DNA of 45,765 nt from Salibacterium halotolerans (lineage in GTDB: Bacteria; Bacillota; Bacilli; Bacillales; Marinococcaceae), in contig NZ_FOXD01000026.1 of the NCBI RefSeq assembly GCF_900115625.1, positions 1 through 45,765 on the forward strand, read 5' to 3'. This document shows positions 18,834 through 27,625 of this stretch, piece by piece. The notes under the pieces were generated by a model. It did no database searches and was not told where the DNA came from. It saw only the letters and a program-made list of their open reading frames with translations. The position numbers and the translations under genes are program-made. Positions within the stretch are counted from its first letter, which is position 1. The number at the start of each line of letters is the position of its first letter.

Positions 18834-21318
18834 CTTTTTCACCCCCTTCACTGTCTATGTTTAACTTTTTGTATTCAACATCTTGATTTGAAGAATACTT
18901 TTTTAATAGTCTATTGATATAAAGCTCATTTTCTTCACTTAACTTCAGATCACCATACTGGAAGTCTTCGATGGAGAATTCGTTTGAATTGTGTTTGATT
19001 CTGCTGTTTGAAAGTTTCTCCATAAAATCTTTGAAAGCCCCTGCTTCTTTATGTGACGAGCATTTAATTACATAATGCTGCTCTGAACCATAAGATCGTA
19101 CTTCACGACAACTAGTGGCTTTTTCCTTTACAGGCACAAATCCTGTCTCTGAATACATGCCGACATAAGCATCTCCTTTACGCACAAATAACCAATTTTC
19201 AGATAAATTCGCTTCGTCCATATCCCATGCAGGTAAATATACGTGGGTGAATTTATAATCATCATCTTGAAATTTGTACTTCATTATCATTATATTTTTA
19301 TGTTGTCTAATGATTGGGCAACGCCCGTTACCAGCCCAGAAACTTGGGCGATTCTTCCCACTGAATGCTGTTTCTCCAGGATTATTAATCCACATCGTAG
19401 TGTTTTCATTTTCAAGGGAGACGTTCATTACATGCTGCTGATGACCTTTCTCATTCGGCGAAATATTCATGGCTCCAGCTAATGAATATTCTTTAGTTTT
19501 GTATACATATGAATATATCTGCTTTATACCCTGTGTATATTCGGCAAGCATTGCTTGATTGTCTTCCATTCGGACAATGTCCTGATATTCCGGCGGGGTA
19601 TACTCTGACAGGCAGAACCAAACCGGCGCGCGCAAAGAGTGATTGAAATAACCTTCTCCCCAAAGGATGCAGGAAATGTTAGAAATTTCACTATTTTCCA
19701 TTGCTTTTAAGTCATGCTCATAGACTCTCCCATAAGTAGACGCCATCGTTTTTCCGTGCATATTAATAGCTATCACTTTGAACGTTTTATCCAAAGCTTT
19801 TTTTGCTAATTCCTGAATATCCTTATCAGGGGCAGATTCGTAAAGGCTGTAAAAACCAATTAAATCAATTGGAAGATACGTAGTTGAATTCCACTCTGCG
19901 AAACCGTATTCAAAAAAGTTATCGAACCAATGCAGCAAGCGTGTTCTTCCAAGCACGCGCTGTTCCCATCCCATTCTCTTACTTACTTGAAACACATCTT
20001 CAGCAAATAAGTGTCCAGCTAAATATTGAGAAACGTGAAATAAAAATGCGTGATTTTCGCTGAAATACCACATGACATCATTACCGGGCTCATCTATCCA
20101 ATATCTGAAATTTAAAGATAAACGCTTGATATCCTCTTGTAACTGCTTAGGAAAAAGAGAGTTTTTCATTTGAAAAACAGCTAGTAACGGAGCTAATCTA
20201 AAATCTGCACAATCTTCTTTCTGCTCAACTTCTTCAAAACAGCTTCGTAAAGCTTGTTCTGTACTGTTATCCAAATAGTTAAAATACATTAATTTTGCTA
20301 TTCCAACATTTAAATCCTTTTGGTCTAAATTTGCAAAGTATTTAAGAGCTTTTCTTTTCCTTGTGTCCAACTTCCAATGTGGTTCCATCACCATTTCTCT
20401 TTCCATAAACAACGATACAGCGAGAGTTCTATACACATATAAATTATCTGAAACTCGAATTCCGAAAGTGAATTCATTCAAACCTGACAAATTATAATCT
20501 TGACTTTTCCCCATATTTATTACTTTGTTATCGTCCAACTTAATGCCGAATTTAGGAGAAGATTGGTTTGTTGTGAACACTGGATTAATCAGTTTGTTTT
20601 TATTTATTTCCACTACCATATTGGAATCCAGAGATGCATCCGGAGAAGAGGGAGATATTAATGTTAATTCTTCGTTTATATATATGTCCTTTTCAAAATG
20701 CAGCTGGTCCAAATACTCTTCTGCCATTCTTATTTTAATTGGATCTTCATTCACCAATAAGTAATTTTCTAATTCTCTATGATCCTTATATATTAGTTCA
20801 AAGTAATAATTTACATCGCGCTCTGCTAAATCTTCCAGCAATACAACGATTTCGTTTTCTCCTGCTTGAAGGGATAAGTTTATATTTTCGGTTGAAGGAA
20901 TATTTCTTGTGAAGGGAGAGAATTTCACTTGATGCTTCTTATTCACCCATATATCGACACTCCCACAGGTAATTACTCTAAATGAAAGGGTTTGTTCTTC
21001 ATTCGTTTTAATAAATGTTTTAGCGTAAGTTTTTAAAACATGAGGAGTTGTAATAAAAGAGGAAAAATCAAACCTCGAACTCTCAAATGGAAAATAAACA
21101 TTTTCAAATCCCTCCGTTTCAGGATATTCTTTTTCCTTTCTCTGTTGAAGATACTGACTTCGCAATGGATATTCGACTTGTCTATATTCTTCCGTTAGAT
21201 TTACTGGTTCATAAAAAACGGCAGGATCAGAATCAAAAGGAATATTGTATGGACCCGAGTACATCCACCTGTTTAACTTGTCCCCGTTATTAATATTAAA
21301 ATGGTAATAATTCAACAT
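18826..21318 (-). CDS. Uncharacterised 830-residue protein, probable carbohydrate-active enzyme
   Basis: I do not recognise a named family. There is no signal peptide, so it is probably cytoplasmic. Residues ~80-180 look like a beta-sandwich sugar-binding domain of the kind found in glycosidases (GSVDIWVNKK, LQAGENEIVVLLEDLAERD). Residues ~325-600 are helix-rich and aromatic, like an (alpha/alpha) toroid, with striking motifs WYFSENH (417-423), FAEWNSTTY (~473-481) and YGRVYEHDL (~529-537). A beta-rich C-terminus follows. The Asn/His/Tyr/Arg-bearing motifs recall heparinase/chondroitinase-type lyases or toroid glycosidases. It sits inside the ABC/LacZ operon between binding protein and permeases, so it likely acts on the imported sugar. 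Start ATG 21318 has GGAGGA upstream. Confidence 0.65.
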   Translation of the reverse strand: MLNYYHFNINNGDKLNRWMYSGPYNIPFDSDPAVFYEPVNLTEEYRQVEYPLRSQYLQQRKEKEYPETEGFENVYFPFESSRFDFSSFITTPHVLKTYAKTFIKTNEEQTLSFRVITCGSVDIWVNKKHQVKFSPFTRNIPSTENINLSLQAGENEIVVLLEDLAERDVNYYFELIYKDHRELENYLLVNEDPIKIRMAEEYLDQLHFEKDIYINEELTLISPSSPDASLDSNMVVEINKNKLINPVFTTNQSSPKFGIKLDDNKVINMGKSQDYNLSGLNEFTFGIRVSDNLYVYRTLAVSLFMEREMVMEPHWKLDTRKRKALKYFANLDQKDLNVGIAKLMYFNYLDNSTEQALRSCFEEVEQKEDCADFRLAPLLAVFQMKNSLFPKQLQEDIKRLSLNFRYWIDEPGNDVMWYFSENHAFLFHVSQYLAGHLFAEDVFQVSKRMGWEQRVLGRTRLLHWFDNFFEYGFAEWNSTTYLPIDLIGFYSLYESAPDKDIQELAKKALDKTFKVIAINMHGKTMASTYGRVYEHDLKAMENSEISNISCILWGEGYFNHSLRAPVWFCLSEYTPPEYQDIVRMEDNQAMLAEYTQGIKQIYSYVYKTKEYSLAGAMNISPNEKGHQQHVMNVSLENENTTMWINNPGETAFSGKNRPSFWAGNGRCPIIRQHKNIMIMKYKFQDDDYKFTHVYLPAWDMDEANLSENWLFVRKGDAYVGMYSETGFVPVKEKATSCREVRSYGSEQHYVIKCSSHKEAGAFKDFMEKLSNSRIKHNSNEFSIEDFQYGDLKLSEENELYINRLLKKYSSNQDVEYKKLNIDSEGGEKVD

Positions 21319-21411
21319 AATAATTCCTCCAAATAAATCCACGAACCAACTTCAAACATCTATTATTATGTTACAGTTGGTTCGTGGAGACTTAGGTCAG
21401 TTCAATCCAAA

Positions 21412-22650
21412 TTAATTGTTACCATATGCTTCTGTATAGGCATCAGTCGTATTATTAAGAGCTTCTTCTATTGATTTATCGTTATTTAAGACACCAATCA
21501 CTTCTTCACGTAATACGTTATTAGTACTTTCTTCAGCTATTAATTGCTTTGCAACAATTTCTGTCTGCATATATGAGGATACTTCCGCCGATGCATCAAT
21601 TTCATTTTGATATATTTCAAAACTCTCCTGTGCAAACTGATAATTCACTTCAGCATTCTCAACAACAGGTAAGTACCCACCAATTCGAGACATTTGTTCA
21701 TGATTTTCTTTCTTGTAAAGCCAGCTGATGAAATTATTGGTTGCTTTTTCGTTCCCTGTACCATCAAAAGCTACAATATAGTTTCCACCTAAATTAGTCG
21801 CTCTGGTGTCTTCTTTGGGCATATAAACAGAAGCCCATTCAAAATTGGTTATATTTTCAGAAAAATCTTGAAGTTGCCAATTGCCTGACATATATGCTGC
21901 TACTCTTCCGCTTTTGAACAATGAAGCTGCATTAGCTCCTGAAGTCCATACGTTTTTAGGCATTACACCTTCGTTATTAAGCTGCGTGAAAAATTCTATT
22001 CCTTCGTTGGTTTCTTGATTCACTTGATATTCACCATTACCATTAGGTCTTATGCCTTCGCTTCCGAATTGATACAACATGGTTAATAAACGGTGCTCTG
22101 ATTGGTCCATTACAAAGCCATATTCCGCGTTGGTGTTTTCTGTTACTTTTTTAACGGAAGAAGTGAATTTTTCCCAGGTCCATATATCATCTTCACTTGT
22201 TGGATATTCAACTCCAGCTTCTTCAAACAAGTCTTTATTCACAAACATTCCAACGGCTGTAAGATCTAATGGTAACGCTTTCACTTCATTTTCTACTTTT
22301 ATAAAAAGACTTTCATCTACGTTTCTCTCTTTTCCTATTTCCCCTAAATTCAACAATTGATCCTGCCATAGCGGTGAAAATTTTGTAGTTCTGATTAATT
22401 CAGGCGGGTTCCCGTCTCTGACCATATTTGTAACCCTGGTTGCCATGTCTTCATAAGGCACATCAACGACTTTGACATTAGCATCATTTTCTTCATTGTA
22501 TTTCTTCGCCATTGTTGATATCGCATTTCCTTCCACGCTGTCTCCAGAAACTAAAAATTCAATGGAATTATCTGAGCTACTTCCAGAATTGCCACATGCC
22601 GTAAGAAAAACAATCAATAGTAATGCCGCAAGCCCTATACCTTTCTTCAT
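21412..22650 (-). CDS. Sugar ABC transporter substrate-binding lipoprotein
   Basis: A 412-residue extracellular solute-binding protein (family 1, MalE-like). The lipobox LTAC places the lipidated Cys at 19 after a short hydrophobic signal, followed by a Ser/Gly linker. Typical features are EFLVSGD, YNEENDANVKVVDVPYEDM, VNKDLFEEAGVEYP and the WTWEKFTSSVKKVTE hinge. It is the first gene of the galactoside operon, with its own strong promoter, and delivers substrate to the two permeases. Start ATG 22650 is preceded by AAAAAGGAGGAG. Confidence 0.92.
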   Translation of the reverse strand: MKKGIGLAALLLIVFLTACGNSGSSSDNSIEFLVSGDSVEGNAISTMAKKYNEENDANVKVVDVPYEDMATRVTNMVRDGNPPELIRTTKFSPLWQDQLLNLGEIGKERNVDESLFIKVENEVKALPLDLTAVGMFVNKDLFEEAGVEYPTSEDDIWTWEKFTSSVKKVTENTNAEYGFVMDQSEHRLLTMLYQFGSEGIRPNGNGEYQVNQETNEGIEFFTQLNNEGVMPKNVWTSGANAASLFKSGRVAAYMSGNWQLQDFSENITNFEWASVYMPKEDTRATNLGGNYIVAFDGTGNEKATNNFISWLYKKENHEQMSRIGGYLPVVENAEVNYQFAQESFEIYQNEIDASAEVSSYMQTEIVAKQLIAEESTNNVLREEVIGVLNNDKSIEEALNNTTDAYTEAYGNN

Positions 22651-22690
22651 TAAACGCTCCTCCTTTTTAGTAAAAGCTTACTGTCACCTC

Positions 22691-22719
22691 ATAATAAACC
22701 GCTTTCATATTATTGTCAA
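22691..22719 (-). promoter_or_regulatory. Strong sigma-A promoter of the galactoside operon with a cre-like spacer
   Basis: Minus strand TTGACA (22714-22719), a 17-bp spacer, then TATTAT (22691-22696): a near-perfect promoter. A cre-like sequence TGAAAGCGGTTTAT (22694-22707, two deviations) spans the spacer and -10, so CcpA binding would occlude polymerase. Confidence 0.75.
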
Positions 22720-22743
22720 CTGTTGATGTTATAGTGAAATTAA

Positions 22744-22775
22744 AAATCATAATTAATCAAAACTTAATCAATTAA
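22744..22775 (+). promoter_or_regulatory. Tandem IolR-like boxes upstream of the galactoside operon
   Basis: Plus strand AAATCATAATT (22744-22754), TAATCAAAACT (22754-22764) and TAATCAATTAA (22765-22775) match WRAYCAADARD at 9, 10 and 10 of 11 positions with 10-11 bp period. The region is very A/T-rich, so chance is a real alternative. Confidence 0.35.
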
Positions 22776-22868
22776 TATGCAAATAAATGCATCACTTATT
22801 ATTTCTCGTTCACTCCGTATTTCACCCGTTTACTTCAAAGATAAATGGCCCGTCTTTAAATATTCGAC

Positions 22869-22888
22869 ACTATTTCCCGGGAAATAGT
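22869..22888. repeat. Perfect 20-bp palindrome followed by six T
   Basis: ACTATTTCCCGGGAAATAGT with no spacer, then TTTTTT on the plus strand. It resembles a plus-strand terminator but no plus-strand gene precedes it. An operator is an alternative. Confidence 0.5.
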
Positions 22889-22898
22889 TTTTTGATGC

Positions 22899-23029
22899 CG
22901 GCTGCTGAAAGAACTCGAATGATGCAGTTTCTCCTCCATCCAGCGGTATAACATAACCTTAAAAAGGGCATTATGATCAAATCATAATGCCCTTTCTGTT
23001 TACTTGATAGGTATTGTATATTCTCCTGC
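22899..23029. repeat. Copy B of the duplicated GH31-end/terminator block
   Basis: The intact copy of the block also seen at 773-897. It covers the last codons of the GH31 gene, its terminator and ~50 bp beyond. Confidence 0.8.
22963..22995 (-). terminator. Terminator of the uronate operon
   Basis: A perfect 14-bp stem (22963-22976 with 22982-22995), loop TCAAA, T run on the minus strand, 5 bp after the GH31 stop codon. Confidence 0.9.
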
Positions 23030-25396
23030 GCTTGTGCTTTGCTTCTCGCCGTTCAGTGTGATCTCCCCACTTATATAACCCGGGAAATACAGTGTGACGT
23101 CACGGTACGACAGGTTGTAGGAGCCATTTGAGTGCAGCTTCACTTCGACGTCCGCACCACTCGTCTGTACATTCACCTCATTGATGGTATACACATCTTC
23201 TTTATAGTCATTCGACGCGCCATCGTCTTCATAATGCCGTAGCTGCACAGCACCGCTTTCCTGAAGCGGAAAGCAGAGGTAGCCGCGCTGCTCGCCCTCC
23301 TGCATTTTATCTTCTTTCGAATCGACCGGGATAATGGAACCGGCCTGGGCGAACAACGGAACACGATCCATCGGAGCGTCTACGGTTATCGTCTGTCCAC
23401 CGTTGTAATACGCTCCTGTATGCCAGTCGTACCAGCCTTTCCCGTTGACGGGCAGGTACACACCAATCGTCTCCATTCCTTTTTCAACAACAGGTGCCAC
23501 GAGCACGTCTTTTCCCAGCATAAACTGATACGATTCCTCGAATGTCTTTTCATCGTGACTGAATGAATAAAACATCGGACGGATCATCGGCTTATAGTGA
23601 TCGTGCGCCTCTTTCATAAGCTGATACAAATAAGGAATGAGGGTTTCGCGGAAGTCCATCAAACGTTTGATTGGTTCAATGTACTCCGGATACATCCATG
23701 GGACGTTGACCGAGCCGTCGTCATTCCAGGAGTGAATGGTAAATCTCGGATGAACGATGCCGTTTTGAATCCAGCGGATAAACAGTTCCGGTTCCGGAGC
23801 ACCGCCGGCAAACCCTCCGACATCATGACCAAAATTGTACACACCGGAAAGACTCAGGCCGACACCGGTCAGCACGTTGTATTTCAGTGAATCCCAGCTC
23901 GTGTAGTTATCACCCGACCACGTCTGGGCGTAGCGCTGCAGACCGGGGCCGCCGGATCTTGTGATCGCATACGGACGCGCGGACGGGGTGTATTCTTTCT
24001 GCGCATCGAGGGATGTTTTCGTCATGAGAAGTGACAGAACCGGACGCGCATCTTTCATCTTCATCCCGTTTCCGAACCCGTGGAGTTTTGATTCACCGTC
24101 CCATATCTCGAATTCATTGTTGTCGTTCCATGTGGACTCGATCCCGTAGGAAAGCAGCTGCTCTTTCACTTTTTCTTTCCACCACGCTGCCGCGTCCGGG
24201 TTCGTAAAATCGATGTAAGCGCCGAGATCGTCCCAGAACTGAACGAGTTCTTCTTCACCGCCTTCGCGGTTTTTCACGAAGTAACCCTTTTCGCGCAGCT
24301 CTTCATAAAGCGGATGGTCCTGCAGCAGAGCCGGTTTAATGTTGGCACAGAGATTCACGCCGTGTTCCTTGTAATGCGACGCAAACGCAGCAGGATCTGG
24401 AAATTTGGATGTATTCCAGTTGAAGACGTATCGTTTGCCGTCGATCGATGTATAACCGGACGAAAGTTGAAAGGATTGGCACGGAATTTCATAAGCTTCC
24501 GCGTCCCGGATAAACTGGTTCATCTGCACCTGCGCATCAGGAGCATCGGTGTAAGTCATCGTCGACCCGGAATAGCCAAGACTCCATTTCGGGAAAAAGG
24601 CGGTCTGCCCTGTCAGCCAGGAGTATGTTTCGACCACTTCTGCCGCGTCGCGTCCACTGATCATGTAATAATCGAGCGGTCCGGACTCTGCATGATAATA
24701 ACGGTAATATCCGTGATAGTTATCGAGTTCTTTCCCCATGTCAAAAACGCTGGTGGATAGATTGTCGTAAAATATGCCGTACCACTGTCTGTCTTTTGTT
24801 CTTGTCATAAAGAAGGGAATGTGTTTATACAGCGGATCCGTTAAATAAGGGTCATACCCCATCGGATCCATATTCTGCATGCGGTACCGGTGTCCGTGGC
24901 GGTTTAACGGACCGGCCTTTTCTCCGAGTCCGAAAAACATGTCCTCCGATTTGCGTTTCATGTAGTGGAACCTGCCGCTGCCAAGGGTTTCATCCAGATT
25001 ATAGCTTTGGGTGTCCCGGTCGCGCGCGATTTCACTCCAAACGCCATTCTGTTTTTCATACCAGATGAACTGCAGGGAATCCAGTTTCATATTCAGTTTC
25101 AGACGGGACGTCAGCACTTCATATTCGTCATCATTCACCTGATTGATGGAATACACCGGATTAGTGAACGGCGAGACGTCCAGACGTCTACGCCCTTCAT
25201 AAGGAACATCTTCCATACCTGGAGCCACACTCCACGTTGGCAGCGGTTCTTCATTCAGGTCTTTGATGTATATTCGAAAGATATTTTCTTCCAGGATCCA
25301 GATCAGGATTTCTGTATCTTCTGCTGCGTTCATCAGACGGAGAGAGGAAGTCTCCTCTCCCAACTGCCAATGGAAACGATGCGCCTTCTTATTCAT
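23000..25396 (-). CDS. Glycoside hydrolase family 31 (alpha-glycosidase)
   Basis: A 798-residue GH31 enzyme. It has the N-terminal beta-sandwich, the TIM barrel with nucleophile Asp425 in STWNDNNEFEIWDG and probable acid/base Asp496 in WSGDNYTSWD, then the RFTIHSW and GKDVLVAPV barrel-end blocks and C-terminal beta domains. GH31 members cleave alpha-glucosides, alpha-xylosides and some alpha-galactosides. There is no signal peptide, so the substrate must be imported. It is the last gene of an operon for uronate uptake and breakdown, so an alpha-linked uronate-containing disaccharide is a fair guess, not shown. Ribosome site GGAGTAGGAG precedes ATG 25396. Confidence 0.92.
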   Translation of the reverse strand: MNKKAHRFHWQLGEETSSLRLMNAAEDTEILIWILEENIFRIYIKDLNEEPLPTWSVAPGMEDVPYEGRRRLDVSPFTNPVYSINQVNDDEYEVLTSRLKLNMKLDSLQFIWYEKQNGVWSEIARDRDTQSYNLDETLGSGRFHYMKRKSEDMFFGLGEKAGPLNRHGHRYRMQNMDPMGYDPYLTDPLYKHIPFFMTRTKDRQWYGIFYDNLSTSVFDMGKELDNYHGYYRYYHAESGPLDYYMISGRDAAEVVETYSWLTGQTAFFPKWSLGYSGSTMTYTDAPDAQVQMNQFIRDAEAYEIPCQSFQLSSGYTSIDGKRYVFNWNTSKFPDPAAFASHYKEHGVNLCANIKPALLQDHPLYEELREKGYFVKNREGGEEELVQFWDDLGAYIDFTNPDAAAWWKEKVKEQLLSYGIESTWNDNNEFEIWDGESKLHGFGNGMKMKDARPVLSLLMTKTSLDAQKEYTPSARPYAITRSGGPGLQRYAQTWSGDNYTSWDSLKYNVLTGVGLSLSGVYNFGHDVGGFAGGAPEPELFIRWIQNGIVHPRFTIHSWNDDGSVNVPWMYPEYIEPIKRLMDFRETLIPYLYQLMKEAHDHYKPMIRPMFYSFSHDEKTFEESYQFMLGKDVLVAPVVEKGMETIGVYLPVNGKGWYDWHTGAYYNGGQTITVDAPMDRVPLFAQAGSIIPVDSKEDKMQEGEQRGYLCFPLQESGAVQLRHYEDDGASNDYKEDVYTINEVNVQTSGADVEVKLHSNGSYNLSYRDVTLYFPGYISGEITLNGEKQSTSAGEYTIPIK

Positions 25397-25410
25397 GCTC
25401 TCCTACTCCT

Positions 25411-26709
25411 TTACAATAGATTCAACAGCTGCGGCAGGAATAGACTGATCTGCGGAATGTAGACCACCAGCAGCAGCGCGATAATAAGGGCAATAAAGAA
25501 TTTCACGAGCGTCGGAATGACTTCCTCTATAGAAACTTTTCCAACACTGCTTCCTATGAACAAGGCACTTCCAACAGGCGGTGTCATAATCCCGATTGCC
25601 AGGTTGAAGATGAGGATAATACCGAAGTGAACAGGATCTACTCCCATCTGTGTGGCAATAGGCATGAAAATCGGCGTGAAGATCAGAACCGCCGGCGTAA
25701 TATCCATAAATGTTCCAATAATCAGCAGAATAACCATCATCATAAACAGAACAATAAATTTATTTTCTGAAATACTCAGCATGGCATTACTGATTTCGGC
25801 CGGTATGCCGGTAATCGTCATCGCCCACGACATAATGGAGGACGCTCCGACAAGAAATAGAACAATACCGGTCATCGAGACGGTTTCTGTCAATATTTTA
25901 GGAATGTCCCTCCAGCTTATGGAGCGGTAAACAAGCGCCAGCAAAGCAGCGTAGATAACAGCAATTGCCGCCCCTTCCGTCGCGGTGAAAATGCCGCCTA
26001 CGATTCCTCCGATAACCACGACAATCATTAATAGACTAGGGATGGCATCCAGTACTACTTTGATTTTTTCTCTAAAAGGAATCGGATCCGCTACCGGATA
26101 CTGTTCTTTTTTCGCAATAATGTAAGCGACAATCATGATGGACAGTCCCATCAGAATACCGGGAAGATAACCGGCAATAAAGAGGGCTGAAATCGATGTA
26201 CCCCCGCTCACAAGAGAGAAAATAATCAATGCGCTGCTTGGAGGAATCAAAAAGCCGGTAGGTGAAGAAGCAATATTGACTGCTGCGGAATAACTTCGTT
26301 TATACCCTTCCTGGGCCTGAAGTGGAGACATAACACTGCCAATCGCAGCAGCTGCTGCCACCGCCGACCCTGATATGGAACCAAACAGCATATTTCCGAC
26401 GACGTTGGTATGGGCAAGCGAACCCGGCAGCCGTCCAGCAATCAGTTTTGCCAGATTGATAAGACGGATCGCAATGCCTCCGTTATTCATAATACTTCCG
26501 GCTAAAATAAAGAATAAAATGGCAAGAAGTGCGAAACTGTTCATGCCACCTATTAGATTCTGAGCTGCTGTAAACAATACAATATCAGCAGGCACTGCAA
26601 TCAAGCCCGCAGCCAGAGAGGCGATACCGATACTGACCGAAATCGGCACCCCGATTCCCAATAATACAAAAAACGTTGCAAATAGTGCTATCGCAGCTTG
26701 TAAGGCCAT
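25411..26709 (-). CDS. TRAP transporter large permease (DctM type)
   Basis: A 432-residue membrane protein with about 11-12 hydrophobic segments, the ion-coupled transport subunit of a TRAP carrier. Family features: LLAILFFILAGSIMNNGGIA, SGSAVAAAAAIGSVM, PPSSALIIFS, GIFTATEGAAIAV and the TPPVGSALFIGSSVGK block. It pairs with the DctQ gene 11 bp upstream and the DctP lipoprotein. The operon's uxaC-uxuA-uxuB genes suggest hexuronates or uronate oligosaccharides as cargo. Confidence 0.94.
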   Translation of the reverse strand: MALQAAIALFATFFVLLGIGVPISVSIGIASLAAGLIAVPADIVLFTAAQNLIGGMNSFALLAILFFILAGSIMNNGGIAIRLINLAKLIAGRLPGSLAHTNVVGNMLFGSISGSAVAAAAAIGSVMSPLQAQEGYKRSYSAAVNIASSPTGFLIPPSSALIIFSLVSGGTSISALFIAGYLPGILMGLSIMIVAYIIAKKEQYPVADPIPFREKIKVVLDAIPSLLMIVVVIGGIVGGIFTATEGAAIAVIYAALLALVYRSISWRDIPKILTETVSMTGIVLFLVGASSIMSWAMTITGIPAEISNAMLSISENKFIVLFMMMVILLIIGTFMDITPAVLIFTPIFMPIATQMGVDPVHFGIILIFNLAIGIMTPPVGSALFIGSSVGKVSIEEVIPTLVKFFIALIIALLLVVYIPQISLFLPQLLNLL

Positions 26710-26720
26710 TCTTCCTTCAC

Positions 26721-27239
26721 CTACTCTCTAATGACTTCTCCGTCTGATTCGCTGCTATCCTGCTGTTCTGCCATTTCCTTTTTCCGCTCGCTGATATTGA
26801 TAAGCTGAAAAAAGATAATGAGTGTTCCTGACAAAGGTAGTATCATATATACCCACCCCATAGGAATGTTAAGAATTGGTGTGCGCTGCCCCATCGTCGA
26901 AGTGGCCAAATCCCAGCCCCCGATAATAAGAACAGCTAACGTAAACGCGATAACCAATCCATCTATCAGCCATTGCAGAGTAACGGCCTTATTATTTTTG
27001 AGCTTATTTTTTAAGAATACGATCGCCAGGTGTTCATTTTTGCTGAATGCATAGGCAGCACCAAGCATCGCCACCCACATCAGCATAAATTTCAGCAGTT
27101 CTGTTGTATAGGTGCTTGGATCTCCCAGCACGTAGCGGGTAAATACCTGCCAAAATGCGCCGGCGACCATGACTACGGTTAAAGCCGCAGCAACAATCAT
27201 GACGATACGGGCCACGAATTTCTTTATGTTGGTCAGCAT
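26721..27239 (-). CDS. TRAP transporter small permease (DctQ type)
   Basis: A 172-residue protein with four membrane helices, the small subunit that associates with DctM. Visible features: FTRYVLGDPSTYTTELLKFMLMWVAMLGAAYAFSKNEH, the classical DctQ motif, and a charged cytoplasmic tail. ATG 27239 follows GGAGG. It is separated from dctP by a 386-bp gap that holds a hairpin. Confidence 0.92.
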   Translation of the reverse strand: MLTNIKKFVARIVMIVAAALTVVMVAGAFWQVFTRYVLGDPSTYTTELLKFMLMWVAMLGAAYAFSKNEHLAIVFLKNKLKNNKAVTLQWLIDGLVIAFTLAVLIIGGWDLATSTMGQRTPILNIPMGWVYMILPLSGTLIIFFQLINISERKKEMAEQQDSSESDGEVIRE

Positions 27240-27625
27240 AAAGAACCTCCTTCATTCTTACTGTTTCATCGCTGTTTTAAAAAATGAGGCACTTGCCGGT
27301 TTTCGTTTTAATATACCATTTTCGTTCTCCTTAACACGTACCATGCCTTCTTTTGTCATGATGCCTTCAGCATTTTAAACATGTTCTCCGATCAGCCGGC
27401 CGGATTCCTCCAATGTTTGATAACAGGTTTTTACGGCATGCGACCTGACATTTTCGACGAACATGACAGGAGGCTGTTTATGCAGAGCTTTTCAAAAATT
27501 GCAGGAAGACCGGTTTTCACCTTTGACTTCTGATATGTCTGTTTTCAAGCCTAACGTAACTTTTTTGTTAACCAATGGAGAATTCACTGCCCCCGGAAGC
27601 GGGGACAATGAATTCGGGAAACGTC
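27240..27625 (-). other. 386-bp gap within the TRAP genes: hairpin and possible decayed coding sequence
   Basis: A GC-rich hairpin (TGTCCCC/GGGGGCA stem with one wobble, 27588-27607) follows dctP. It has no T run, so it could stabilise dctP mRNA or weaken read-through to dctQM. Further on, the minus strand carries short coding-like runs: FVENVRSHAVKT...EESGRLIGEHV-stop (stop near 27375), then a 33-codon ORF beginning MTKEGMVRVKENENG. I cannot name them. They may be the remains of a gene, since TRAP gene sets are usually tightly packed. Confidence 0.35.

Noticed and set aside
22899-22960. The shared flank of the duplicated block as an insertion-sequence end
   Set aside because: No transposase, terminal inverted repeats or target duplications are visible at either copy.
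27376-27470. The ENV tripeptide suggesting a cytosine methyltransferase remnant between dctQ and dctP
   Set aside because: Only a short run matches and no other methyltransferase motif is present, so I leave the fragment unnamed.
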